Assembly (NCBI GenBank): GCA_016795385.1
Contig: JAEUHI010000011.1
Coordinates: forward strand, 101,922 to 165,921
Length of the DNA stretch: 64,000 bases
DNA from: Verrucomicrobiales bacterium
Lineage (GTDB): Bacteria; Verrucomicrobiota; Verrucomicrobiia; Verrucomicrobiales; DEV007
Direction: 5' to 3'
Shown: piece after piece, positions 36,481 through 45,619 of the stretch
Layout: each line of letters begins with the position of its first letter
Position numbering within the stretch: position 1 is the first letter of the stretch
Translations under genes and position numbers: made by a program
The notes under the pieces: model-generated
Told to the model about the DNA's origin: nothing
Database searches by the model: none
Seen by the model: only the letters and a program-made list of their open reading frames with translations

Positions 36481-36601
36481 GCCGGGAGTGTCGCGAAGGA
36501 GAGCGTGAAGTCAACGCAGGCCTCTGTCATCGCGGGAAAAGTGACGCGAATCGCCGCCGATAGCGTTTGAAATCGCCGCGATCCCCCGCACCTTCCACGC
36601 G

Positions 36602-37402
36602 ATGATTTACGAAAAGGGCAATCGCCTCCTCGACCAACTCGAACGCCGCTTCGGACGGCTCGCCCTGCCGCGGATCCTGCGATGGATCGCAGGATTCCAG
36701 GTTTTGACGTGGGCGCTCTCGCTTCTCTCTCCGGCCTTCCTCCAGTGGATTGATTTTGACCAAAACGCGATTCTTGGAGGAGAGGTGTGGCGGCTGATCA
36801 CGTGGGTCTTCTACCCGACCTCGGACTTCGTCCTCTTCGTGATCATCGCGGCCATGTTCATGTTTTTCATCAACGACAGCCTCGAGGCCGAGTGGGACTC
36901 GTTCCGGTTGAATGTCTACGTTTTCGCTTCCGTCCTGATCCTCTCCGCCACGGGGATGCTGCCTTTCCTCGGCGACATCGGATTTCTCCTGAGCACCCTG
37001 TTCTACTCGAACGTCTTCCTCGCCTTTGCCTCGCTTTTTCCCAATCAAGTGATCCACCTTTTCGGGCTGATCCCGATCAAAGCGAAATGGCTGGGCTGGG
37101 CGAATGCCGCCATTCTCGCCGCGATGGTCCTCACGAGCATGGCACCGCTGATCATGGCCGGCATCGCCCTCATCGGACTCCTCCCCTACCTCGTCACTTT
37201 CGTGCCGGGATTCGCGGACTCTTACCGGCGCGAATCGACGGCCAAGGTGCGCCGACAGAAGTTTGATCGTGATACCGTGATCTCCACCACCTTTCACGAA
37301 TGCGCCACCTGCGGCGCGACGGAAAAGACGCACCCCGAGCGCGAATTCCGCGTCGCGGCGGATGGTGAGGAATACTGCGACTCCTGCCGCAAGCCCCGCT
37401 GA
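36602..37402 (+). CDS. Rhomboid/derlin-like membrane protein with C-terminal Cys4 zinc ribbon
   Basis: The product has 266 residues with five or six membrane segments between about 25 and 210. GGEVWRLITWVFYP resembles the WR region of rhomboid/derlin proteins. No GxSG serine or catalytic His is apparent, so it is probably a pseudoprotease. The tail has CATCG (about 239-243) and CDSC (about 260-263), which look like a Cys4 zinc ribbon facing the cytoplasm. The function is unknown. Confidence 0.6.
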   Translation: MIYEKGNRLLDQLERRFGRLALPRILRWIAGFQVLTWALSLLSPAFLQWIDFDQNAILGGEVWRLITWVFYPTSDFVLFVIIAAMFMFFINDSLEAEWDSFRLNVYVFASVLILSATGMLPFLGDIGFLLSTLFYSNVFLAFASLFPNQVIHLFGLIPIKAKWLGWANAAILAAMVLTSMAPLIMAGIALIGLLPYLVTFVPGFADSYRRESTAKVRRQKFDRDTVISTTFHECATCGATEKTHPEREFRVAADGEEYCDSCRKPR

Positions 37403-37420
37403 GGGCGAGCGGATGCCACT

Positions 37421-39547
37421 TCAAAGGTCGACGTATTGGGCCTGATACACTTCGGGACGGCGGGCGAGGTAGATCTTCCAAATGCCGATGCCGAGGGCCA
37501 CGAGCGCGAGCAGCGCGAGAAACGCGTAGATGTAGGTCCAATCCATCGGCAGCTCGGTCTTCACGACGATTGGAGCCGAGGGAGGTGAGCTGCGGCCATC
37601 CTGGGTCGTGATGACGACGCGCACCTCATACTGGGTCACCGGGAGGAGAGGCTCGAGCTCCGCCTTTACGAGGCGGTCGATTTTTTCGATCTTCTTCACG
37701 GGGAACGGAGCCCAGACGCTCTCGGCGACTCCAGTCTCTTGATTCACAAAGAGCCCGCGCATCTCGACCTCGTAGGAGACCGGCCCGGTGTCGCGTGGGG
37801 CGGTCCAGCCCAGGGTGATGGAATCGCTCGTCGTCTTCAAGGCGGTGAGATCTTCGGGACGGCGCATCGAGGCATCGACTTCGCGTTGGATCAGATCGCG
37901 TGTATCAAAGCCGAGCGGACTCTGCTGCACCGACAGATCGGATGGATCCCGCGGAGGGGGAAAGCCCTCCTCATCCACAGACGCGACAGGTCTGCCAGCA
38001 GCAGCTGAGTTTCCCACGGCATTCGCGGACGCAGGATCCGCGGCGGCGGAAAACGTCGCCGAAGGATCGACCGCTGGAGCCGGATCTGGTGCCTTCGCCG
38101 CGCCGAGGCGGATCTGTTTCCCGTTGAAGTTCGGCAAGGACGCGGTCGGTGCGCTCGGGGAGGTGCCCGTGGGGGCCACGATGTTGCCGAGAAGGCGGAT
38201 CGGCACGGTCTGCTCGTTGTCGTAGACATTCATCGTTACATCCACCAATCCCCGGCTCGAGTTGGTGGGGAAAAGGCCGATCGACAAATTCATCGTCGAG
38301 AGGGGGCCGAGCTGCGGCCCTGGATTGGTGAGGAGGCGGAAGGGCTCGGGCACGTGGAATTCGAGGGGCACCGCGACCCCTCCTGGATTCGTGATCGTGA
38401 TCCCGCGCTCCATCGAGCGACCCGCCTCGACCTTGCCGAAATTGATGACCTCGGCGGTGATGGAATTCGGTACCGCCACGACGAGCCGCCCCGGCACGAC
38501 CGGAGCGATGACCCGCGCGGATTTCGCGTAGCCGTTCTTCAGGAAAAACTCGACTGTCCCGTCGAAGGGAGCGGTGTCCGTGCCGCCCAGCTTCACCGCC
38601 ACCTTCGTGACCTGTCCCGGCGCGAGCAGGTAGGCATCGAGCAGACTCGATTGCAGACGGGTGCTCGCACGCGCCTCCACCGCGAGCGGTTTCGGTCCGT
38701 GATTCTGCAGCTGGATCTCGCCGAACCGTTCGTTCGTTTTCTCGTCGAGGGTCAACTCGATCGCCTCGGTCACGAGGGTGAAGGGATCGCCGCCTTTGCC
38801 GATCAATTTCGTGGTGCCCTCCTTGCTGCGGCTGAAGCTGAGGAAATAACTCGTCTCACCCATCAATTCGGGCCGAAAGGCGACCTTCAGCACCCGCGAC
38901 CCGCGGGGGCCGAGATTCACGCGTCCATCGGCGGGCTCCACGAGATGCCACGGCGGAGCAAGAAACACCTGACGCTCCATCGCGGCACCCCCGAGGTTGC
39001 GCACCGTGATTTCGCGCACCTCTTCATTTCCGATCATCACCTCGCCAAAATCGACCTGGGCCGGCACCTGGATTTCCGTCTTCAGATCGACGAGCGAGAT
39101 GTCATATCGCATCTCGGAGGAATACCGTCCGCCACGGTAACGAACCGCGAAGGAAAAGGCGTCCTCCGTCGCACTCGAGGAGGGGTCGGCCCAGTAGGTG
39201 ACGAGGGCCTTGTTCCGATCGTTCGGCTTGCTCACCAAAGAGACGATTTTGCCCGCCGAGGGAAAGGTGCGGATGAGGAACTCGACCGTCGCCGCGGGCG
39301 TCTTCGACTCCGCGCGGATCTCGAAGGTCACCTCGTTGCCTTTCAGCGCCTCGACCCGGCCCGTCACCGGTGTCGGCACACCGATCTCATCTTCGGTCTG
39401 GGCGCGGGGTGCCTCCGTCTTGCGGTTGAAGAGACCCCCGCCGTCGAAGAGCTGCGCCTCGAGCGGAGCGCCCGCGAGTCCGAACAGCGCCGCGACGAGC
39501 CACGCAATCAGGCGGACTCGGGAGACGCTCTGGAGGGACCACTTCAT
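37421..39547 (-). CDS. Exported ASH/choice-of-anchor and fibronectin-III protein with C-terminal membrane anchor
   Basis: The product has 708 residues from ATG 39547. A signal peptide (about 1-30) is followed by an Ig-like region and two ASH-type segments (VDFGEVMIGNEEVREITVRNLGG; VINFGKVEAGRSMERGITITNPGG). A long Ala/Pro linker (about 455-540) and an FN3-like domain (LKTTSDSITLGWTAP...YEVEM) come next. A single membrane segment (about 670-690) and a short cytoplasmic tail end the protein. Nothing catalytic is visible. A structural or envelope role is inferred. Confidence 0.7.
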   Translation of the reverse strand: MKWSLQSVSRVRLIAWLVAALFGLAGAPLEAQLFDGGGLFNRKTEAPRAQTEDEIGVPTPVTGRVEALKGNEVTFEIRAESKTPAATVEFLIRTFPSAGKIVSLVSKPNDRNKALVTYWADPSSSATEDAFSFAVRYRGGRYSSEMRYDISLVDLKTEIQVPAQVDFGEVMIGNEEVREITVRNLGGAAMERQVFLAPPWHLVEPADGRVNLGPRGSRVLKVAFRPELMGETSYFLSFSRSKEGTTKLIGKGGDPFTLVTEAIELTLDEKTNERFGEIQLQNHGPKPLAVEARASTRLQSSLLDAYLLAPGQVTKVAVKLGGTDTAPFDGTVEFFLKNGYAKSARVIAPVVPGRLVVAVPNSITAEVINFGKVEAGRSMERGITITNPGGVAVPLEFHVPEPFRLLTNPGPQLGPLSTMNLSIGLFPTNSSRGLVDVTMNVYDNEQTVPIRLLGNIVAPTGTSPSAPTASLPNFNGKQIRLGAAKAPDPAPAVDPSATFSAAADPASANAVGNSAAAGRPVASVDEEGFPPPRDPSDLSVQQSPLGFDTRDLIQREVDASMRRPEDLTALKTTSDSITLGWTAPRDTGPVSYEVEMRGLFVNQETGVAESVWAPFPVKKIEKIDRLVKAELEPLLPVTQYEVRVVITTQDGRSSPPSAPIVVKTELPMDWTYIYAFLALLALVALGIGIWKIYLARRPEVYQAQYVDL

Positions 39548-39641
39548 CTTCAATCGATACTGCCAGATTCCCCTCCCGGATTGAAGGAAAATTCGTGGCG
39601 GCGACCACCCTACACCCGATCGCCGATTTTTCCCCCGGAAA

Positions 39642-40886
39642 TCATTCGATCCCGATCCCCTGGAGCCGACGCCTCAGCAGATCGAGCACGAGCCGGGTGA
39701 CGCGCTGTTTGAAACTGATGCGATCGACGGGATAGAGATAGCGTTTCGAAAAGGTCTCCATCCCCCGCGAGGCCACCGCGACATGCACGGTGCCGACCGG
39801 CTTTTCGGGCGAGCCGCCCGTAGGACCCGCGATCCCGCTGACAGCGAGGGCGTGGTCCGCCCCACTCCGCTCGAGACAACCCTCGGCCATCGCCCGCACC
39901 ACCTCGTCGCTGACCGCGCCATGCACCGCGAGCATCTCCACGGGCACGCCCAGGAGAGCCGTTTTGGCTTCGTTCGCATAGGTGACGTAGCCGCGGTGAA
40001 ACACCGCACTCGATCCCGACACATCGGTGATCGTGCTCGCGATGAGGCCTCCCGTGCAGCTCTCGGCCGTGGCCACGGTCTCCCCGCGTTGCGAAAGCAA
40101 GGTGACAATCACCTCCTCGATCGAGGTCTCGCTCTCCACGACGATGTCTTTGGGAAACTCCCGGCGCACCACGACCGAGGCTTCCTCGATCGATCTCGGC
40201 GCTCCGATGAGGCGCAGATCCACCTCGCCGAGCCGGGCGCAATAACCGATCTCGAGTTCAGGCAGGTCGGCGAGGAGAGGCTCGAGCGTGGTCGCGAGTG
40301 ACGATTCCCCCACCCCGTAGATGCGGAAATTCCGCCACGAAGGCACGTTCGCCGCCTCTCCGAGGAGCGAGGTCAACCGGGGAAAGACGAGGTCCGCGAA
40401 CATCGGTTTCAACTCCCGCGGCGGACCGGGGAGAAGAAACAAATGCGGCGATCCCTGCTCCGGATCCGCCGGGAGGTAGAGGCCAGGCGCCGTCCCGTGG
40501 GGGTTTTCGAGGACCACCGCCCCCTCCGGCACCATCGCCTGGCGATCGTTCAAGAGATTCTGCCGCAATTTCCGCACCCGGAACATCTCCCGGATCGTCG
40601 CCAGCACCGCCTCGTCGAGATGCAAGGGCCGGCCCAGCATCTCCGCCACCACCTCGCGGGTGATGTCATCGCTGGTCGGCCCGAGCCCGCCGGTGATGAG
40701 GATCACGTCGCAGCGCGGAAAGGCCTCGGCCAGGACCGTGCGTATCTCCTCGCCGTCGGGGATCGTCGTCTGACGCTGCACCCGGAGGCCCAGTTTGAAA
40801 AGCTCCTGCCCGAAATAGGCGGCATGGGTGTTCACGACCTTGCCGAGCAGCAATTCCGTGCCGGTATTGACGACTTCGAGGCGCAT
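39642..40886 (-). CDS. cinA: CinA-family nicotinamide-nucleotide amidohydrolase/pyrophosphatase-like protein
   Basis: The product has 414 residues from ATG 40886. The N-terminal MoCF-like domain shows NTGTELLLG and ITGGLGPTSDD. The C-terminal deamidase-like domain shows VATAESCTGG...GSSAVFHRG. Family members deamidate nicotinamide mononucleotide and some cleave ADP-ribose. It is on the same strand as rsfS, with 34 bases between them. Confidence 0.93.
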   Translation of the reverse strand: MRLEVVNTGTELLLGKVVNTHAAYFGQELFKLGLRVQRQTTIPDGEEIRTVLAEAFPRCDVILITGGLGPTSDDITREVVAEMLGRPLHLDEAVLATIREMFRVRKLRQNLLNDRQAMVPEGAVVLENPHGTAPGLYLPADPEQGSPHLFLLPGPPRELKPMFADLVFPRLTSLLGEAANVPSWRNFRIYGVGESSLATTLEPLLADLPELEIGYCARLGEVDLRLIGAPRSIEEASVVVRREFPKDIVVESETSIEEVIVTLLSQRGETVATAESCTGGLIASTITDVSGSSAVFHRGYVTYANEAKTALLGVPVEMLAVHGAVSDEVVRAMAEGCLERSGADHALAVSGIAGPTGGSPEKPVGTVHVAVASRGMETFSKRYLYPVDRISFKQRVTRLVLDLLRRRLQGIGIE

Positions 40887-40920
40887 GGAAAAACGGCAAT
40901 CAAGGCGCCGGACGGACGCT

Positions 40921-41316
40921 TCAGCCTTGCGAAGCCGTCGGCGGAGTCGGGAGGAAATCGAGCGGCACGCGCGGCGCGTCCGACCAGAGATCCTCCAGCC
41001 GGTAGATCTCGCGCATTTCTTCGTGGAAGATGTGCACCACGACATCGACGTAATCGATCACGACCCAGAGACTCGTGGCGTCGCCTTCCGTCGAGCGGGG
41101 TTTTTCGCCGAGCGTTTCCTCCGTCTTGTGGCGCACGTCGCGGGCCACCGCCTTGAGGTGAGGCACCGAAGTGGCCGTGCAGATCACGAAAAAGTCCGCG
41201 AGATTCGAGATCCCGCGCAGATCGAGCACGACGATCTCCTCGGCGTGGATTTCGTCGGCTTCCTTGGCGCAGGTTTTGGCAATGGTGAGAGAGTCGGTCA
41301 CAGGCGTGACAGCCAC
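40921..41316 (-). CDS. rsfS: Ribosomal silencing factor RsfS
   Basis: The product has 131 residues and starts with GTG. Family motifs include EEIVVLDLRGISNLADFFVICT, then SLWVVIDYVDVVVHIF, matching the DUF143/RsfS fold. It binds L14 and blocks joining of ribosomal subunits in stationary phase or starvation. The start is at GTG 41316; a GTG five codons downstream is an alternative. It is divergent from the lipoprotein at 41433 and upstream of cinA. Confidence 0.9.
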   Translation of the reverse strand: MAVTPVTDSLTIAKTCAKEADEIHAEEIVVLDLRGISNLADFFVICTATSVPHLKAVARDVRHKTEETLGEKPRSTEGDATSLWVVIDYVDVVVHIFHEEMREIYRLEDLWSDAPRVPLDFLPTPPTASQG

Positions 41317-41432
41317 ACAGGGGGCTGGCTCTCAAGGTGGCGGAGTTTCAGGAGATCGCAAACGGCAAATCGCCCGCCGCCCACGGAAGCCACACTTGAT
41401 CTCCCGACCGATTCCGGCGAAAGTCCCGGCCC

Positions 41433-41744
41433 ATGAAGCTCCCCTCTTCCCTTCTTGCCACCCTCGCCGCCGCCCTGTTTCTGGCGGGCTGCAGTTCGTT
41501 CGGCTCGCTCGATTCACGCTCGCAGAAACTCAGTCTGGGAATGACGAAAGAGCAGACGACCTCCCTGCTGGGCAAGGACTTCAAGGTGGTCGGGGCCCGT
41601 GAGACGGCCGATGCGCGCAAGGCGGAGGTGATCCGCTACGACGATCCGAAATTCGGCGAACTGCTCCTCTATTTCCGCGACGGCAAGCTGGTGCAGTGGG
41701 GCGATATCCGCATCCTCGACAACATGCCGGAGTCGATCCAGTGA
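41433..41744 (+). CDS. BamE/SmpA-like lipoprotein
   Basis: The product has 103 residues. A lipobox LAGC (about 17-20) ends the signal sequence. KLSLGMTKEQTTSLLGKDF is the SmpA/BamE-like signature, and a short beta tail follows (ELLLYFRDGKLVQWGDI). BamE-type proteins assist beta-barrel assembly. The match here is weak, so a small outer-membrane lipoprotein is the safe call. Confidence 0.65.
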   Translation: MKLPSSLLATLAAALFLAGCSSFGSLDSRSQKLSLGMTKEQTTSLLGKDFKVVGARETADARKAEVIRYDDPKFGELLLYFRDGKLVQWGDIRILDNMPESIQ

Positions 41745-41769
41745 CGGGTCCCGTGGTGTCGTCACCCTC

Positions 41770-43758
41770 ATGGCCGCTCCCGACCGTCACCTCGCCTACC
41801 GACCGGATATCGACGGACTGCGGGCGGTGGCGGTGCTGCCGGTGTTGCTCTTTCACGCGGGGCTCGGATGCACGGGCGGTTATGTGGGGGTGGATGTCTT
41901 TTTTGTGATCTCGGGTTACCTCATCGGCTCGCTCATCGTCCGCGAATGTGAATCGGGCGGCTTCGATTTCGGCCGGTTCTGGGTGCGCCGGATCCGCCGC
42001 CTTTTCCCCGCCCTCGCGGTGACCCTTGCGGCCACGGCGGTGGTCTCAACCTTCGTCCTCATCCCGACGCATCTCGAAGACTTGGGCAAGGCGCTCGTGG
42101 CGCAGCCTTTGCTCGCGGCGAATTTCCTGTTCTGGTCGCAGTCAGGCTATTTCGAGACGGCGTCGGAATACCAGCCCTTGCTCCACACCTGGTCGCTCGC
42201 GGTGGAGGAGCAATTCTATCTTTTCCTCCCCCTCATCCTCGTGCCGCTGCTGAAACGCGGGAGAAAACCGGCCCTCGTCGCGACCTGGCTTTTCATCGTG
42301 GTGTCCTTCGCGTGGTCGGTGCATGCCACCCAGCGCTACCCCTCGGCGTCTTTTTTCCTGCTCCCCTCGCGAATCTGGGAGCTCGATCTCGGCCTCGTCC
42401 TCGCGCTGCTCGCCCGACCGGGTTTGGAGCGTCCGCTCGCGAACGAGATCGCCTCCTGGGCCGGTCTCATCGCGATCCTCGTGCCGGTGTTTTTTTATGA
42501 TGCCACCACGCCTTTTCCGGGGATCGCGGCTCTGGCTCCCTGTCTCGGCACGGTCGCGCTGATCCACGCCAACTCGGGCGCGCCGACGACCCTCGGACGC
42601 ATTCTCGCGACGCCACCGATGGTGTGGATCGGCAAGATCTCGTACCCCCTGTATCTCTGGCATTGGCCTGTGCTGGTCCTCGCGCGTTATCACTGGCTGG
42701 GGGCCCCGGCCCTGCCTCTCGCGATCGGATCTCTGGCGCTCTCCTTTTTGCTCGCCTGGGCCACGTGGCGATGGATCGAATCCCCGGTGCGGGAACGTCG
42801 GATCCTTTCCCGGACCCGGCCACTCGTGCTCACCAGCGTCGCCTGCTCCCTGGCCCTCCTCGCCGTCGGAGCGATCTATGATGGGAAAGACGGCTTCCCC
42901 GATGCGACGACCGTCTCTTCGGCGACTCCATCGCCCGACGAGGCTCTGCTCGAGGGATTCCACGCGATGCGCGCGTGGGAACGCAAGGGGGCTCCCTTCA
43001 TCGCGGGCAGCCGCGACCCGTCCGCGAAAAAGCTGCTGCTCTGGGGCGACAGCCACGCCATGGCGACCTTGCCGGTGCTCGATGATCTCGGACGCGAGCA
43101 CGGCGTCGCTGTTTACGCGGCCTGCGAACCGGGAAACATCCCGCTTTTCGGCACGCGCTCCGCCCGCATCGCCCTCGATGGTGCGGATTATGAGCCGGCG
43201 GTGCGCGCCTTGCTGGAGGCGGAGCATTTCTCCGCCGTGCTGCTCCTCGCCCGCTGGCCCGTGTATCTCGAAGGTCAAGCAGCCGCCGCCCGCAATTACC
43301 TGCTGACCGATGCAGAGGGAAAGGTGGCGAAGGAGAGCGAAGCCCCCGGGCTGCTGCGCGAGCGCCTCGGGGAAACGGTGCGGGAGCTTTCCGCCAAAGG
43401 GCTCGACGTTGTGTTGATGCGTGCGGTCGCCCACCAACCGCTCGACGTGCCCGGGACGATCGCCCAGGCGAGGGCCCGGGGGCTGGATGAAAATGCCTTC
43501 GCCCTCCCCCTGACAGAACACGAAAAAGCCGATGCCACGGTGAACCGCCTCCTCGATGAAGCGCTCACCGGCACGGAGGTGAAGATCCTCGATCCCCGCC
43601 CTCTCCTGACCGATTCACAGGGCCTCTACGAGATGGCCCGGGAGGGACGCGGGCTCTACACCGACAGCAGCCATCTCTCGCCCTACGGTTCGCGCCAATT
43701 GCGGTCGCTTTTCGAGCCGCTCTTTACTTCGCTCCAAGAGGCGAAAGACGCACCCTGA
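41770..43758 (+). CDS. OafA-type membrane acyltransferase with C-terminal SGNH domain
   Basis: The product has 662 residues. The acyltransferase-3 half has YRPDIDGLRAVAVLPVLLFH and GGYVGVDVFFVISGYLI, plus HTWSLAVEEQFYLFLP, with about ten membrane segments. The SGNH half begins KLLLWGDSHAMA and ends DSSHLSPYGS. These enzymes O-acetylate sugars of surface polysaccharides. It overlaps the P450 gene by 35 bases in convergent orientation. Confidence 0.9.
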   Translation: MAAPDRHLAYRPDIDGLRAVAVLPVLLFHAGLGCTGGYVGVDVFFVISGYLIGSLIVRECESGGFDFGRFWVRRIRRLFPALAVTLAATAVVSTFVLIPTHLEDLGKALVAQPLLAANFLFWSQSGYFETASEYQPLLHTWSLAVEEQFYLFLPLILVPLLKRGRKPALVATWLFIVVSFAWSVHATQRYPSASFFLLPSRIWELDLGLVLALLARPGLERPLANEIASWAGLIAILVPVFFYDATTPFPGIAALAPCLGTVALIHANSGAPTTLGRILATPPMVWIGKISYPLYLWHWPVLVLARYHWLGAPALPLAIGSLALSFLLAWATWRWIESPVRERRILSRTRPLVLTSVACSLALLAVGAIYDGKDGFPDATTVSSATPSPDEALLEGFHAMRAWERKGAPFIAGSRDPSAKKLLLWGDSHAMATLPVLDDLGREHGVAVYAACEPGNIPLFGTRSARIALDGADYEPAVRALLEAEHFSAVLLLARWPVYLEGQAAAARNYLLTDAEGKVAKESEAPGLLRERLGETVRELSAKGLDVVLMRAVAHQPLDVPGTIAQARARGLDENAFALPLTEHEKADATVNRLLDEALTGTEVKILDPRPLLTDSQGLYEMAREGRGLYTDSSHLSPYGSRQLRSLFEPLFTSLQEAKDAP

Positions 43759-44875
43759 GGGAATCGTAGCCGACGACACGCTCGTATTTTTCCTCGCGCT
43801 CGATCCGCTCCTCGCAGTCGAGCACTTCCACGGCGGAGACGCGACCGGCGATCTTTTGCAGGAGGGTTCGCACGAGGAGCCGGGCATGCGGCGCCCCGAG
43901 GCAGAGATGCGTGCCGAACCCGAAGGCGAGATGGGGATTGGGCTTGCGATCGAGCCGGATCTCGTCGGCGTCCTCGAACACCGTCTCGTCGCGATTCGCC
44001 GACGACCAGCAGAGCGAGACACGCTGGCCCGCGGGCACGGTCACTCCACCGACCTCGGTATCGGCGGGACAGACCCGCCCGATGTGGGTGAGCGGAATGT
44101 AGACTCGGAAAAACTCCTCGCTCGCGTGGACGGCGCGACCGGGATCCTCGCGGAGGAAATCGAGCGCCGCGGGATTTCCTGACAGATAAGCAAAAATGTT
44201 CGACACCGTGTGGATGATGGTGTCGCGCCCTCCGGCGAAGGCGAGATTCGCGAACCCCATCACTTCCTCGCGCGTGAGGCGCCGTCCACGGAATTCGGCC
44301 TGCACCAGGGCGCTGAAAAAATCCTCCCCTGGCGCGGCCTCGGCCCGGTCGAACTGGCGATGGAGGTATTCTTCCAGTTCGGTGCCCGGTTTCAACCCAT
44401 CGCGGACGCGGAAGACGTGGATCCCCCACCCGATCCAGGTTTCGGCTTCACTCTCCGGCACGTTCAGCAGGTAGGTGAGGGCATGCGACTGGAGGGGCAG
44501 GGCGAACTCGTGCACGATCTCGCTCGTGTCTCGGGAAAGGGCCTCATCCAGGAGGCGATCGATGAGAGCCTCGACCCGGGCGATCATGCCGGGATCTTTC
44601 GCCCTTTTGAAAAAGGGCTCGGCGATGGCGCGGTATTCGGTGTGCTCCGGCGGATCGGTCTCGATGGGGAGCTGGCGCATGGTGCGCACATCCTCCTCCG
44701 ATGGGATGGGCACGCGGAAGGGAGCATCGGAACTGAAGGTCTGCCAATCCTTGGCCGATTTCCTCACGTCTTCATGCCGCAGGATCATCGTGATGGGCTC
44801 GCCCCGGAAAGGACATTGCAGCACCGGAGCCTCGGCGCGGGCTTCTTTGAAAGGATCGGGGTGCGGATGCGTCAT
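43724..44875 (-). CDS. Cytochrome P450
   Basis: The product has 383 residues. FGFGTHLCLG (318-327) holds the haem-binding Cys325, ExxR is Glu254-Arg257 (EFFR), and AGGRDT (214-219) is the I-helix. It is in the class of soluble bacterial P450s that need a ferredoxin. No ferredoxin or reductase is next to it. The substrate is unknown. It is divergent from the thioredoxin-fold gene and overlaps the acyltransferase gene at its 3' end. Confidence 0.92.
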   Translation of the reverse strand: MTHPHPDPFKEARAEAPVLQCPFRGEPITMILRHEDVRKSAKDWQTFSSDAPFRVPIPSEEDVRTMRQLPIETDPPEHTEYRAIAEPFFKRAKDPGMIARVEALIDRLLDEALSRDTSEIVHEFALPLQSHALTYLLNVPESEAETWIGWGIHVFRVRDGLKPGTELEEYLHRQFDRAEAAPGEDFFSALVQAEFRGRRLTREEVMGFANLAFAGGRDTIIHTVSNIFAYLSGNPAALDFLREDPGRAVHASEEFFRVYIPLTHIGRVCPADTEVGGVTVPAGQRVSLCWSSANRDETVFEDADEIRLDRKPNPHLAFGFGTHLCLGAPHARLLVRTLLQKIAGRVSAVEVLDCEERIEREEKYERVVGYDSLRVRLSPLGAK

Positions 44876-44983
44876 GAAAGTCGGGAGGGGTGTAGGATCG
44901 AGCCCGTTTCCAGTCTAGTAAGCAAAAAATTCTCCGCAAGGGCGCAATCTTGTGCTCCATTTGCCGTAAGATCACCTGCCCAG

Positions 44984-45556
44984 ATGATGAAAATGCCCCA
45001 CCTCACCACCCTTCTCGCCCTCGCCCTCGCCACCTCCTTTTCCGTCGCCGCGACGGCACAGGAAATGCCGAAAGGCATCCAGGGGCAGAAGGCTCCCCTG
45101 CTGAATGTCAGCGATTGGTATCAGCTCCCCGAAGGAAAGGACAAGGTGGAGATCACCGATTACCCGGGCAAGATCGTCGTCCTCCTATTCTTTCAGCACT
45201 GGTGCGAAGCCTCGCAGAAGCGCGAGCTGCCGGTGCTCCAGAAACTGACGAAACACTACGAGGGCAATGATGGTATCGTCTTCCTCGCGGTGCAGACCGC
45301 TTTCGAAGGTTTCCTCGACAACACGCCTGACAAGCTCCCCGTCACCGCGAAAAATTTCGAACTGACGATCCCGATTGGCCACTACACGAAGGTGCCCGGT
45401 TTCCCCGGTGTCAGCGGCTCCTACAAGCCCGGTGGCACGCCCTGGTGGGTGATCATCGACCGCAACGGCATGGTGGAATACAATGGTTTCATCCTCAATG
45501 AGGAAGAAGCCATCAAGGGTTTCGACAAAATGCTCGCCGGCCTCCCGGTGAACTGA
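44984..45556 (+). CDS. Exported thioredoxin-fold protein with WCEAS active site
   Basis: The product has 190 residues with a signal peptide (about 1-26, ATAQ). The TlpA/AhpC-TSA-like fold shows WCEAS (Cys74, Ser77), so the second active-site Cys is missing. GGTPWWVIIDRNGMVEYNG is the cis-Pro strand. It could act as a one-Cys thiol peroxidase-like or chaperone-like protein in the periplasm. Confidence 0.75.
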   Translation: MMKMPHLTTLLALALATSFSVAATAQEMPKGIQGQKAPLLNVSDWYQLPEGKDKVEITDYPGKIVVLLFFQHWCEASQKRELPVLQKLTKHYEGNDGIVFLAVQTAFEGFLDNTPDKLPVTAKNFELTIPIGHYTKVPGFPGVSGSYKPGGTPWWVIIDRNGMVEYNGFILNEEEAIKGFDKMLAGLPVN

Positions 45557-45619
45557 ATCGCCCGTAGTTCCGCCGGCGCGAAACAGGGTCGGGTGCCTCA
45601 TCAAACCCTCTTGGGTCTC

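Noticed and set aside
36481..36601. Possible glycine riboswitch upstream of gcvT.
   Set aside because: No tandem aptamer motif was visible in the 121-base gap, which is also divergent to another gene.
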